From NCBI GenBank assembly GCA_012845835.1, contig JABAKD010000017.1, forward strand, positions 7,401,600-7,465,599: a DNA stretch of 64,000 bases, in the 5' to 3' direction. Positions 23,043 to 33,316 of this stretch are shown piece after piece (position 1 is the first letter of the stretch; each line of letters opens with the position of its first letter). Origin of the DNA: Undaria pinnatifida (lineage: Eukaryota > Sar > Phaeophyceae > Laminariales > Alariaceae). Under the pieces are notes generated by a model. It had not been told where the DNA came from. It ran no database searches and worked only from the letters and a program-made list of their open reading frames with translations. The translations under genes and the position numbers were made by a program.

Positions 23043-24195
23043 GTGAGTTCGCGGTAAGAGGTCGCTCAGTGAACACGTAATGTTCCCGTTGAAAACGTAC
23101 GGCATCCGATTCCCATGTTACCCTTTGCTCGGAAAGAACGAGTCGAACCCTTGTCTTGTTTTCGGTTCGTAAAAAGTTCAACCCTGACCTCCCCGCAGTG
23201 CACGGGGGCGTGTTCTTTTTTGTCGCGCTGTCGTTCTTTGTTGAAAAAACTGTTGTTACAGCGCTCTCGTTTGGTTCATTGTTTTTTTAACACGCACATG
23301 ACACGTCGTTGTGATTTCAACGATCGTACGTCTCTGAACTAGAGGCAATCGCAACAGCATAGTAGGTCCAATTGAGATCTGCATAAACCCGATTGTCCAG
23401 GGCTCGCACCGTTACATACAAATGTATTTGCCCAACTTCGACGATGCGTGTCGAGGTTCTGCCTCTGTTGTAATTGACAAAGAGGGGGCACCACAGGGTT
23501 TGCCAGCATTACTTGTGATCGAAGGAGAAATATACGCTGTTTGGAGAGGTCTCTGAGGCCAAACGAGGAAACCAAGAAGAAATATAGACAATGAAAGAAG
23601 ACAAAAGCGGACGAAAGGGACTGACCGTGAATGGGTTGGTCATCACCTGATCCTCAAAGGACAATGACGACGTTACGGGCAGAGATACGCTGCGGGCTGT
23701 TGTACTTGCTAAAGGTTCACCCTACTGCAATTTCCCCTGCAATGTGCTTCGATATCTATGGTGGAGGGCTAGCTACAAGCTTACTATACGATACAACGGC
23801 GAAAAGCAAATAAATTGCGCCGGTATCAATACGTCTCCGCGTCAAGAAAAACGATACCCCGTGTACTCATGCCCAGTGAGTGGGCATCAAGTGGTGACGT
23901 GTGGACCTCAAATTTTATATTCCAATACGCACTCTTGATGATAATTATATAGCGAGAGGAAACTGACACTCACAGAACAAAAACACGGAGGGAACAACGG
24001 ATTCAGAGTTGTATACGAACAGCGGCAGTATGGGTGGTCATGCCATTCAAAGAGGAACAATGTGGCAAGTACGTCTTGTATATGTGTACATCACCTGAGG
24101 TGTTGAACAAATGTGGATCTTATGAGTTTCAACGCGATTTTAGACAAATCTTGTTTCGAAGGGTATGTTTGGTAAAGTATACCTTTATCCGGGTA

Positions 24196-25690
24196 ATTGT
24201 TTTAGGACGCACCCATCGCACCCAAATTTTGGTAGGGTATCGCGGCCCGCCCCTAACTTACCTAAGACTCGGGATCCATACCTATCTATTGTACCTTTAG
24301 AAATCTTAGGTAAGATATTGAAATCTTCCCCTCCGGTCGTACCTAAACCGGGCACTTCGTCGACTGGTTTAATACCGGGGTTAGTATTAGAACGCCATAT
24401 ATATCGCACCCAAAAGCTGGGTAAGGTATAGGGATCCGTACCTAACGCACCTAACACTTAGGTGAAGTATCGGGGTCCGTACCTAACGTATCTAAACCGT
24501 ACGTAAGGTATTGACGTCCCCCCAAGCTCGTATCAAAACCCGGGCATTTTATCGACGGGTATACCTATGCCTGGGAATAGGCATTGGCCTGGCGTACCTA
24601 TGATACCTAACCTTTCAATAATGTATCAAGATCCGTACCTAAGTGTGGGTACCGGTATGTACCCAGACAAGTGCCCAGGTACATATGCTCATACCAAAAA
24701 ACGTTGTATTGATGGGGGTGGGGACTAGAAAAGCGCTGGTAGTAGTAATCTACTGGCTGCAGCAATCAACTGACAGCAGCTACTATGACCGGGCTTGGCA
24801 GTAGACGCTGTTAGTATGATTGATCTGACGCACATCCGAGAAACGCGAAAATTACTTTATTACTGAACGCCATGCAGGTATTTTGCAATGTTTAGGCTGG
24901 ATTACAAAACCACTGCAATTGAGTAGCATAAACTGCAAGAGTACACGAACGACCCGCCACGTGCCCCTTCTCGTCGACAACGCTTCGGCACTGCAAAGTC
25001 ATCAATGGATTTTGTGATCTCTGTAGGCACATCATGCACATCCTGCACGTCCCTGTTTATCCCGTAAACAGGGTTGGGAGTGATCACGGTCATTGTATTG
25101 CCCCTTGCGACCTCGACCAACTCTGGCCCCATACATAGCTGACTCGCGAATATCATGCGTGCTGGTTCCCTCGCTTGGTGAAGCTTGGCCCTCGTGGTCT
25201 CCACCAATGTTTTAAATCTTTGTCCACGCCGCTACTCTACCCCTTGGATTGGACACGTCTCGTCAATAGGTCCGCGGCGTGTGTGTCCCAGGTGGCAGGT
25301 TTCCGGGGTGCATGGCGGGGAAACAGCATGCCTAGTTTGCATTTTGATTTTTTGATGACGTGGTCTTGCAGATGACGCCACGAGTACTTCGTATGACGTA
25401 CATATTTCGGGTAAGGCGAATGGGATCGTACCGATAAATGAACATTTTGTCGACGGATATTCCAATACCCGGGTAAGTATTGGGGCTACGTACTTATCGT
25501 ACCTGCAACGTAGGTATGGTATTAAGGTCCGTACCTAACGTACCTGAAACTTCGGTACGGATTCGTGGTCCGTATCTAAGGTACCTGGCATTTAGGTAAG
25601 CCTTACCTTACATACCTAAACCTCTTTCCGCGTACAGTTATGTACCTGGATATCTCACCCGCGCATGCCTCCGTGCGTACCTAACATCAC
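24196..25690. repeat. Degenerate GTACCTAA-type array, split in two
   Basis: Words such as CGTACCTAACGTACCTAA and TAGGTAAGGTATTG repeat irregularly from 24196 to about 24680 and again from 25382 to 25690, on both strands because the core GGTACC/TACCTA is near-palindromic. The 700 bases between lack the pattern, so they look like an insertion into an older array. Confidence 0.6.
24902..25207 (-). CDS. Possible protein fragment of unknown family
   Basis: A 101-codon minus-strand frame with mixed, protein-like composition, including KLHQAREPARMIFASQLCMG and VYGINRDVQDVHDVPTEITK. It lies exactly in the segment that splits the GTACCTA array, on the strand opposite to copy A, so it may be a remnant of an inserted element. 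No domain or catalytic motif recognised; coding status is weakly supported. Confidence 0.3.
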   Translation of the reverse strand: MVETTRAKLHQAREPARMIFASQLCMGPELVEVARGNTMTVITPNPVYGINRDVQDVHDVPTEITKSIDDFAVPKRCRREGARGGSFVYSCSLCYSIAVVL

Positions 25691-25809
25691 GTACCCTTGC
25701 TAGTTTCCATCGGGAGCCGCAAATCAACCTCCAAGCATCTCTGATTACCGCGAAGCTTGTGCAAACATTGATTGCCACCATTTCCTGTTGCTTCAAACGT
25801 TTGGTTCAG

Positions 25810-25945
25810 GTGAAGTCAAACATAACCAGCCCGTACGCCTACTTGGCGTTGGAAATACAGCAAGAGCCGAGTTCATTCGAGATCATCACAGAAATCGACC
25901 CCCTCGACGTCGCTGAGCTCCTTGGTAACATCGGCGGCTTTTGGG
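25810..25945 (+). CDS. Membrane-protein gene copy A, exon c
   Basis: 136 bases read VKSNITSPYAYLALEIQQEP, then SSFEIITEIDPLDVAELLGN and IGGFW, with one base left for the next codon; acceptor TTCAG and donor GTACG frame it. The conserved end, LLGNIGGFW, joins directly to the hydrophobic segment in the following exon. Copy B has the matching exon at 51368-51502 but one base shorter. Confidence 0.8.
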
Positions 25946-26432
25946 GTACGATCATCGACTTGCGGACAATATGTGTGCATGTAGGGCGTGCGGACGTCCC
26001 AAAATGGCTTGCGACAACCACCCTTAAGTATCTAACGCACCAATATTCGATTTCGCCCCGCAAAGTGCACCCCGATGTACTGAGCGACGATTGTGGTAGC
26101 GTGAAGACAGGGAATGGGGCCGAAAATACTTGGCAATATGTTTGCCTGCTGTGATTGATTTTCGAGCGTACGCGCACCGAGGTTCGGTCCTGCGGGCTCG
26201 AAGGTTTGCAATCGAGAAGTCGATGTCATCGAGCGTTGGCGTTCTTCGGCATGTCGTTGGTAATGCCAGGGTTCCTAATCTCTGCTATTGTTACCTTTGG
26301 CCCCGAAACACAACAACCTAGCTGACATGCTCTCCTGTTATATTTAGCCAGGAAAGTGTTCGCCCAGCGTGACAATATATGCATTTACGCGTGAACTGTG
26401 GACTCCCCCATCCTCGAACATGCCGCCTACAG

Positions 26433-26731
26433 ATCTGATCTTGATATTGTGGCCGATATTCTTTGTAGCTGCCACACAACAAGATCCGCACCTAAAACCT
26501 CGCGACTTTAAGAAGTCCGCAGAGTGGGTAGCGGAGCGAGCAAGGGGTGCGGCAGAATCGGCCAGCATTCCAAGGCAGGTTAAAGGCGCGACGACATTTG
26601 AGGGCGTACGACCAACAGTTAATTTCCCAGAGCAGGCGCCGGAGCCGCCTTACTGGGAGTCAAAGCTTTCATATCGTGAATCGGCTCCAAATTTGGTGAG
26701 TTATACTCAGAGCTTAGCACCGCTTGTCTGA
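26433..26731 (+). CDS. Membrane-protein gene copy A, last exon
   Basis: The acceptor CGCCTACAG ends at 26432. With the carried-over G the exon reads DLILILWPIFFVAATQQDPH, a hydrophobic stretch long enough for a membrane span, then a charged tail (KPRDFKKSAEWVAERARG...) to a stop at 26729-26731. Copy B's exon starts with the same peptide except for a few residues (DLILILWPIFFIAAPQQEPH). After about 40 codons the two copies stop resembling each other, so the true C-terminus or a further splice (a GTTAAA follows at 26579) is uncertain. Together with exon c this predicts an extracellular or luminal region, a membrane-proximal LGNIGGFW and a short cytosolic tail, if that topology is right. Confidence 0.65.
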
Positions 26732-26823
26732 CTGGGATGTTTTCGTTCTGGCGTTTACCCGGAAACGTTGTGGAATGATAGTGGTGATTCCTGGATTTTT
26801 TAGAGGTGCTATGTCACGGACAG

Positions 26824-27470
26824 TTAAGCTTAACGATTTTTTTTTTTCAAGTACCCTGTCTTGTGTTGATCGGTCGTGGTTGTTCGTTTGCCATGCATTG
26901 CGTCAAAACAAGTTTGGAGCAAGCTTAACGATGTTTATACTGCGCTATCTTGTGCTGATCTGCCATGGTGGTTTGTTTACTATTTATACGACGTCACACC
27001 AAGCTTGGAGCAAGGCTACTTTTAATGGAGTTTCAATGCCTACAGGATCTCTCTTCAATTCCCTTTTTGGTCTTCGCAGGAATCTGTCTGACCCCGGACA
27101 CTTGACGTGTTCACCTATGTCACATACGTATGCTGGTTCGTGTGCATTGAGCTCCTTTGGGAGAGCTGTCAATGCATCGGCGGAGGTCAGCAACCGCGGA
27201 CGTCGACGTTCGCAGCTAGGATCCGGATGCAAGCTCCTGTGGCGTTCATCGAAAAACAGGACCAATGATACAGGTCATTTTGATTTATTCGTTAGTGGGT
27301 CGGGGTGCACTCCAAAACAATAACATAAAAATATCTTCTACTTTCAAGCTTCTGGGGCGTCCGCCGAACAGAACCAATTTTAGAGGATATTCAGATTATA
27401 CGTCGGTGGGTCAGGATGCACTCAAATATTGTAACATAGAAACGTCTACGACGTGCAGACACTGACGTAT
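26824..27470. repeat. Two short tandem duplications
   Basis: AAGCTTAACGAT...CTTGTGTTGATC...GGTTGTT recurs about 97 bases later (26827 and 26924). A separate ~118-base unit with GTGGGTC.GG.TGCACTC occurs at about 27225-27343 and 27344-27465. No coding motif. Confidence 0.5.
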
Positions 27471-28376
27471 CGGTCCACCGACGACGCGCCAGGCGCTCCA
27501 AATATGCCTCAGGTCCTGGCAGCAACTAGGGGTATCGCCGCAGTGAAGCGCTGTAGATGTTAACGTACGAGGTTAACAGTGTTGATTGTGTGTTCCCTAT
27601 TGGTGTCGACAGTCACCGTCAGAGCTTCAGCCTTTCCCGTGTTAACCGTATTTGTACGAATACACGTGTACTTAGGGAGAGGGAAATCGTGTATAGGTTA
27701 GTCCGCCCGGATCAATCCGCCCGTAACTGGGTTGATTTGAAATGGCCGGTGGTCCATTTGGGCTTGTAGATGGTCGCACCAGGCAGCCAGTTACTGGAGC
27801 TAATATTTAGGCATAGTGACCCACACAAACGGACGAATACTAGCCGAATAGTTTATGGGATTTTTTTTTTGTTTTTTAGATGGCTGGTGTAGTGGCCGTT
27901 TGGACTTGAGATTTTGAGACTTGAAAACAAAATTCCAAGAACTTGCTAAATTGGCACGTGTTTCACCTTTGCAACACGTTGTCGGCAACGCTCCTCATGT
28001 GGGTGAGAAGGTTTGGTACATCGTTCGGTGTGTGGTACTATGGAGGAGTAGTACAGCGGTGCGATGCCAAGTGTGGGCTGCGTTTCGGTTTAAACAGTGA
28101 CAGTATTGCTGCCGTGATTTGGCCTTGAACATGCATGACATTCTGTTGTGTAGAATGCACGCCGAAACTTCGTCATGTACCAACGCTAAGTTACTAGCCT
28201 ACTAGGCCCGAGGTGTGGCGAAACGCTTTTGGAAGATACAGTGGAAGGTATACGAAGTATCACTCTATGTGTGACATGTTTCAAACGCCCTGTTGGCCGC
28301 CGATATATACGTCAACCGACAACGGCGTACGTAAGTCCCGTCGCGGTAAAAACCATCGACTCCCAGTATCAACCAT
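27471..28376. other. No gene recognised
   Basis: Short frames only; no repeat match within the window was noted. Confidence 0.5.
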
Positions 28377-28630
28377 AGCTACGGCAGGGGGGTCCCTTTT
28401 GAAGGACCTTTAATTCGCAATGGCTCGCAGTCACTCGCGCGAACGACCCCGTTGCACTTTGCTGTGTTAGGCTGTTGTGCTGTATTTTATTAATCGACAT
28501 GATTCCCCAATGGGATGGCTGACTACTCTGCTCGCAAACAACGTGTTTTGTCGATGAGTTTCAGGGTCAGGTATTCGACTGGCTCGGCGCCGGCAGTGAT
28601 GCAGGGAGTGTACCCCCTCTACCGTAGCCT
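28377..28630. mobile_element. MITE-like element, family 2, copy 2
   Basis: Left end AGCTACGGCAGGGGGGTCCC and right end GTACCCCCTCTACCGTAGCC are inverted repeats matching those of the element at 5064. Inside the left end is CAGTCACTCGCGCGAACGACC, a decayed version of the inner palindrome. Confidence 0.65.
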
Positions 28631-29552
28631 GCGCCTATCGCGTACCCGTCTTGGTTGAAGACCAAAGTATAAGTTAACCACGGGTCATCAGGAATGACGG
28701 AGGAAACAAAAACACATGACCGGCAGATGCATCTTTCCGCATAGGTGCCCCAAGGTTTGCAGATATGGTCACTGGAGAATCTAGGTACCTCACCCAGACA
28801 GAAAAGCTGAGGGGCAAGATTAAAGTGCAACGCGTTAAAAATCCAACGGCCCAGGCATGCAAAAACAAGATACACAACAAGAATGGCGTTCCGACGATTG
28901 TGGACCCTCCCATTCATCAACATGTTTTTCGAAACGTGCTACCCCAAACGTGAGAATCGTCGACGCAATAACAGTTTGGCGGTCCGGCTATGCTGCAGAG
29001 GCCGCCATGGCCCAGTTGACGTAACAAGAACCTGGGCGCTAGAACATTGTTGCATTCCACCCACCTCTTCACTAAATAAGTTAGGCCACTCAAATACCGC
29101 GTGTTTCGAAGTACACGTTTTTGATGGTGCATCATAGAAAACATGCCATGGGTCGCGAATCCTACACGCATGTCTGTACTCCTCTCATCTCGAACGCGGT
29201 AGGTGCTCGCACAAGTGCTCTGGGTACCTGAAAAATGAAAGTGCAGAAGTGGCCTTGGCATACGTCTAGTTTCTCATCAATAGAACTTTTCCCTTGTAAC
29301 ACACGCAATATTACTTCACCCTCTGAGACTATGTTTCTATGTCATTTTGTGCATGCTAAGGCGGGGGTGGGGTTCACGATGAAAGCGGTAGCGATGGAAA
29401 AACATCCAGACCTTTCCATAGGCCCATCATTCGGTGTTTGCTCCCTCCCGGTTGTCCTCATGATCGGCTTTGAATTCGACCGGGAGAGTACGGTAGAGGG
29501 CTTTCAGAAAGGCCGGGAACGTCTACGGGACACGCCATGGGTTTAACCGTTG
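28631..29552. other. No gene recognised
   Basis: A 118-codon minus frame (28567-28923) and a 114-codon minus frame (28917-29261) exist without motifs or consistent splice signals. Confidence 0.4.
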
Positions 29553-29752
29553 GTACCGCTGTGGTTGTATCCTCGGGCATTTTACCGTACAAAAAATGGT
29601 TGGATACATTTTGTCAGGGAGTTCAATTGTCATTATTGGCGTTTCTTGTGAGCTCCTGAGATACTGAAATACAATAGGGAAGGTCCATGGCCAATAGCAT
29701 GTCGCTTCCCCGCGTGATAACGAACGAACTTTTGCATTGGGGACAAATGCAC
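29553..29752 (+). repeat. Candidate left LTR (or long direct repeat)
   Basis: About 200 bases match 33121-33316 in the same orientation (GGTTGGATACATTTTGTCAGGGA, GGAAAGGTCCATG-type, GTGATAACGAACGAACT, GCATTG.GGACAAA). The pair brackets the plus-strand gag/pol relic, as LTRs would. The TG...CA ends and primer-binding site are not clear, so LTR identity is inferred from position. Confidence 0.5.
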
Positions 29753-29911
29753 TCCGAGCCTACGAGTCGGAGCTGATACCACCGGGCCCCCGGTCGCGCG
29801 AGTCGATACAATTTAATTGGATTGGGCAAGGTTTGCTTACTGCCCAAAACGTGACCTATTTTCTTTTCGGAGGCCGGAAATCATGGTTTTTCGCGTTGGT
29901 GTTAGACACCA

Positions 29912-30177
29912 GACGACTGTTACGATAGAGGTGCACTACGTTCTTTATTAGGTTCCTCACGCTAGGAGGGTAAGCCATGTCCCTCTCAACCTAAAAAGAG
30001 TTTTTGGAGGAATTTCAAACCCGCTTTGATCCCGGATGAAAACTCCAATGGCCTAAGTACACGAGGAGAATCATCATGCAAAAGGTATGGCTTACTTCCG
30101 ACGATATTCGGCTAAGGATCCCGTCGTTCAGAAACCATTTCAGACGAAGAGTGCTACCTCTATCGTAGCACGCGTCA
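29912..30177. mobile_element. MITE-like element, family 1, copy 3
   Basis: Left end ACTGTTACGATAGAGGT and right end ACCTCTATCGTAGCACGC are inverted repeats. TTCCGACGATATTCGG and CCCGTCGTTC are shared with the copy at 18051. The element lies between the candidate left LTR and gag, so it inserted into the retrotransposon or its leader. Confidence 0.65.
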
Positions 30178-30419
30178 CCACCCGAAAGCAATGAAAGACC
30201 GTACAGCAGCAAGAGTAGCGCGAGCGCAGGCCGCTGGGGGAGTCCATTCTGTTAGGTGGGGCAAGTCGAGGGGTGGATGTCCGGCCGGCGGCCGGCCAAA
30301 GCCGGAATTCAAGGTGACGATAGAAGGAGACAGATCACCTAGGTTGGGTAGTGAGGTTGTTACCTTCGGAGGTATGCGTGAATTTCTTGTTGCCTACTGA
30401 GAGTACTAGCAATACGTTT

Positions 30420-31212
30420 ATATTACAAACCAAGGTGGAGGACACCGGGTACTCGCGAGGAGGTAAGAGCAGATACATTCGGCGACCCAAATGATGGTGG
30501 TTCATGAGTTGTACGACGGCAAGCCCTGGGTCGACATCTCCGAGGAGGAACTAATACATGGGCTTCAAAAGGGTTGCTGGCGTTGATTGGCAGCCGACGA
30601 ATGACGAGATGTTTTGCCGCAAGATATTTGTAAGATGGATGCGAGCGTGCCGGTACATAGCAGGGTGTTCATGCAAAAGTGTACCGTGCCAAAATACATT
30701 GTTAACAGCGAGCTCACAAAGGTGGGGAGGACCGACGGTCGCCAGTACGCGCTAAAGCGTGGCAAGGTGCTGGTTGAGGATATAGCGGCGGGCATTGAGC
30801 CACTCGAGGTCCGCCGCAAGGGGGAAAATAATATGCGTTTCGATCTCGTAACGATGACCCTGGTGCGTTGTTCAACATCATTGCCAAGCAGCAACGGGGC
30901 CAAGCTGTAATTGAGGCCAATAATGCTGAACGGGAAATATCTAGAAGGCGTGACGCTAGGTCGATGGCTGCTGCACGGACCAAGCCACGGGGAAGTGCTG
31001 CTGACGAGAACGGCTCACGCCAGAATGCCAAGGGTGCTGATGTGAAAGCAGAGCGGAATCGTAGGTACGACAACAACGCGTGATTCGTATGTGGCAAGCA
31101 GGGAGACAAGCAGTGGGACTGCCCCCAAAGCCAGCAGGGTATGTCGGGGAAAGGCGTCCATGACCAGAGCCACGACCAGATCGCCATACAGCAGCAGCAG
31201 TCCTCAAACGGT
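30420..31212 (+). pseudogene. Ty3/gypsy gag relic with broken zinc knuckle
   Basis: Successive plus-strand frames give one gag-like series: WVDISEEELIHGLQKG (about 30530), MDASVPVHSRVFMQKC and KYIVNSELTKVGRTDGRQYA (30640-30750), then a frame change near 30865 into NIIAKQQRGQAVIEANNAER with a basic tail. At 31081 a TGA is followed by FVCGKQGDKQWDCP. The spacing is that of a CX2CX4HX4C nucleocapsid zinc knuckle in which the first Cys is now a stop and the His is Asp. Gag would package the element's RNA in virus-like particles. With at least one frameshift, stops and two of four zinc ligands lost, this copy is dead. Confidence 0.65.
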
Positions 31213-31774
31213 CCTGCTCAGCATACCCGGAACAAGACACCTGGGATGGCCCCTACGTCTGCCACCCCTCGCGCTAATGGGTATCAGACCGCCTCAAAAT
31301 TGGTGGTTACGTTAGACCGAACCTGCTGCGCCTGAACCGTCTGCGCAGAATGACGACGACTACGTGTACACTCGCGTGCCGAGGGAGAATATGGCGCCAG
31401 TGGATGACGGGCTCACCGAGACGGGTGCAGCACCAGGTTTCTCAAAGCGACAGGCCACAGAATACAGAGCCAGTTCTTCACTCCATTATTGTGCAGCAGC
31501 CGGCACCCTCGTCGAAGCCATGGCGTGGAGATTCCAGCAACATTTATTCCGCGCGTGTCGCGGTCGTGCAGCCTGGCAGATGTGGTTACACGATCGTGGA
31601 TTCGGTAGAGAACAAACGTCATGTGGAGGGCCTGACGCAGCATTTCGCGGGGCGACTTCCTGTTACTGGTGATGCCGTGGTTGCTGAGGTCAAGGTGTTC
31701 ATGATTCTGGTTCAAACATCAAAGCTATGTCGAAGCCGTGGATGGCGTAAAGCGTGTTAACCCAGGCGTTTGTG
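31213..31774 (+). other. Degraded gag-protease linker
   Basis: Continues the gag relic: a Gln-rich stretch (QQQQSSNG), then frame-shifted remnants including VVQPGRCGYTIVDSVENKRH (about 31520-31620). No separate domain identified. Confidence 0.4.
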
Positions 31775-32430
31775 GAGTATACGCATGTGGTGACGTCGTA
31801 AAGCCAGGGGTATGATATTGAGACGCCATCGTGTCCGCTCCACTTAACGATCGAATCACCATGGGGACCACTCCGGTTTTCTATGCCGTTTATCGCGCTC
31901 CCTGGGGGAGGCGATGTGTTTATCATCGGGCCGAAGACGCTGAGAGATAAACTTGGCATCGACGTCATGGCGCAGGTCAAGGCCTCTGTATTGAAGGCAT
32001 AAGGGCGTCAAGATGAGGGTGGGATGGAGCTTACACAGCTCGTTCTGTGGGCAAGCTCAATGAGGGGGCTATGCTGCGAGCGGCGATGGCTGTCACCACC
32101 TTCGTGCCAGGTGGCGACGCGGCAGGCAACGTGGGCGATGAGGTCACACTGACGTTGTCGTCTTAACGGCCCGTGATATTCCAGGATTCCGATGTGGAAT
32201 TGAGCGATCTTGTGGACGTCTTGGAGACGGCCGTCGATAACGCTATTGACCATTGCTCTCCGCCAGAATGTGCCAAGATGTTGTGCAATATCGTTTTTCG
32301 TACGCACCTTGACGTGTTATGTCGGGCGTTGTTGGACGACCCACCTGCACGTCAGACGCCTGGGGCGGTCCGTCTTCATTCAGGTGCAGGAGTGGCGCGG
32401 GCGAAGCCCCCACATAAATGTAATCGCCTG
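31775..32430 (+). pseudogene. Protease-region and N-terminal pol relic
   Basis: One frame reads LHLTIESPWGPLRFSMPFIA then LPGGGDVFIIGPKTLRDKLG (about 31834-31950), like the end of a retroviral-type aspartic protease domain (the GGGDVFIIG hydrophobic-Gly segment). A second frame from 32173 reads DVLETAVDNAIDHCSPPECA and IVFRTHLDVLCRALLDDPPA, resembling the segment before reverse transcriptase in Ty3/gypsy pol. Stops and frame changes separate the pieces. The reverse transcriptase catalytic motif is absent, and at about 32405-32460 the sequence passes straight to the chromodomain. Confidence 0.55.
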
Positions 32431-32454
32431 CCGTAGAGTGCGGCAGAGTCTTGC

Positions 32455-32655
32455 CCCGATTACCGCTAGGCGGTGACGACGAGTTTGTCGTCAAGGTGGC
32501 TTGGGAAGGGCCGGAGATGGCCGGGAGCACCTGGGAGCCGGTGTCGCGCGTGTTTGATGGCGCGCCGGCCGTCCTATGAAATGAGTTCAAGGCGCTGCGG
32601 CTGAAGGTGGAGCAGAAGCGGGCGTTCGTGCAGCGGTATGGGCTAAGTTTGTGAT
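32455..32655 (+). pseudogene. Chromodomain end of pol (Ty3/gypsy chromovirus type)
   Basis: The frame reads GDDEFVVKVAWEGPEMAGST, then WEPVSRVF, an internal TGA, and LRLKVEQKRAFVQRYGLSL with a stop at 32653-32655. V-K-V-x-W-x-G...S-T-W-E-P-V is the chromodomain core that follows integrase in chromoviruses and helps target integration to chromatin. Only this end survives; reverse transcriptase, RNase H and integrase are missing from the plus-strand element. Confidence 0.6.
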
Positions 32656-33120
32656 TATGTTGTGGCTTGGGGGGGTCCCGGATTGTGAGTTGCCGATTTC
32701 TATCAAACTGCTGATTTTCTAGTTTTTCTGACTGGGAGGTTCTGCGCAAGGTGCTGATAGTACCTGACGCAGCCACAGCTGGCGGTTCATCTCCGAGGCT
32801 GTGTGTGGACAGAGCATGTCCGGGTTGACGCTTATGTTTTACGGGTGGCTATTGCTGTAGAATACACTTCTCTTATGTGGTCTGGGTTTTGGCAAGTTGC
32901 ATGCGCACTTGGAGGTGTGACGCTTGTTGCGTGCTTTACTTGAAGATTCATTGATCACGGTCAATAAACGCGTGTTAGATCTTGGGTCGTGGCGAAACTG
33001 ATCACGATTTGATGGATTTGACCATTGCTCAACGTACGGAAAGCTATGTTCATCAAGGGTACACTGTCTGAGCGAACTTGGTTGGTAGCCCGAGATGGTC
33101 TTTTGAAGGGTACTCTGTAC
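32656..33120. other. 3' noncoding part of the retrotransposon relic
   Basis: No open frame of note between the chromodomain stop and the candidate right LTR. No convincing polypurine tract was seen. Confidence 0.4.
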
Positions 33121-33316
33121 CGCGGTGGTCGTGTCGTTGGGCATTATACCGTACATACATTGGTTGGATACATTTTGTCAGGGATTTCAATTCTCATTAC
33201 TGGCTTTTCTTGATATCTCTGGAGATACCGACCTACAAACGGAAAGGTCCATGACCGATGCCATGTCACTTCCCTGTGTGATAACGAACGAACTATTGCA
33301 TTGTGGACAAAAGTAA
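33121..33316 (+). repeat. Candidate right LTR (or long direct repeat)
   Basis: Partner of 29553-29752, with which it shares about three quarters of its bases. That divergence would mean an old insertion. A 220-codon minus-strand frame (33144-33806) crosses it and lacks any motif. Confidence 0.5.

Larger units (their letters stand above)
23043..25809 (+). other. Copy A large intron with repeat arrays
   Basis: A 2.8-kb interval from donor GTGAGT to acceptor TTTGGTTCAG. It holds the GTACCTA-type array (24196-24680 and 25382-25690) and, between its halves, a minus-strand open frame. Copy B has only 377 bases here, so the repeats expanded in copy A. Confidence 0.55.

Noticed and set aside
22344..23057. 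237-codon plus-strand frame as a single gene
   Set aside because: Only its last 31 codons are conserved in copy B, where a normal acceptor marks the exon start; the rest is probably intron.
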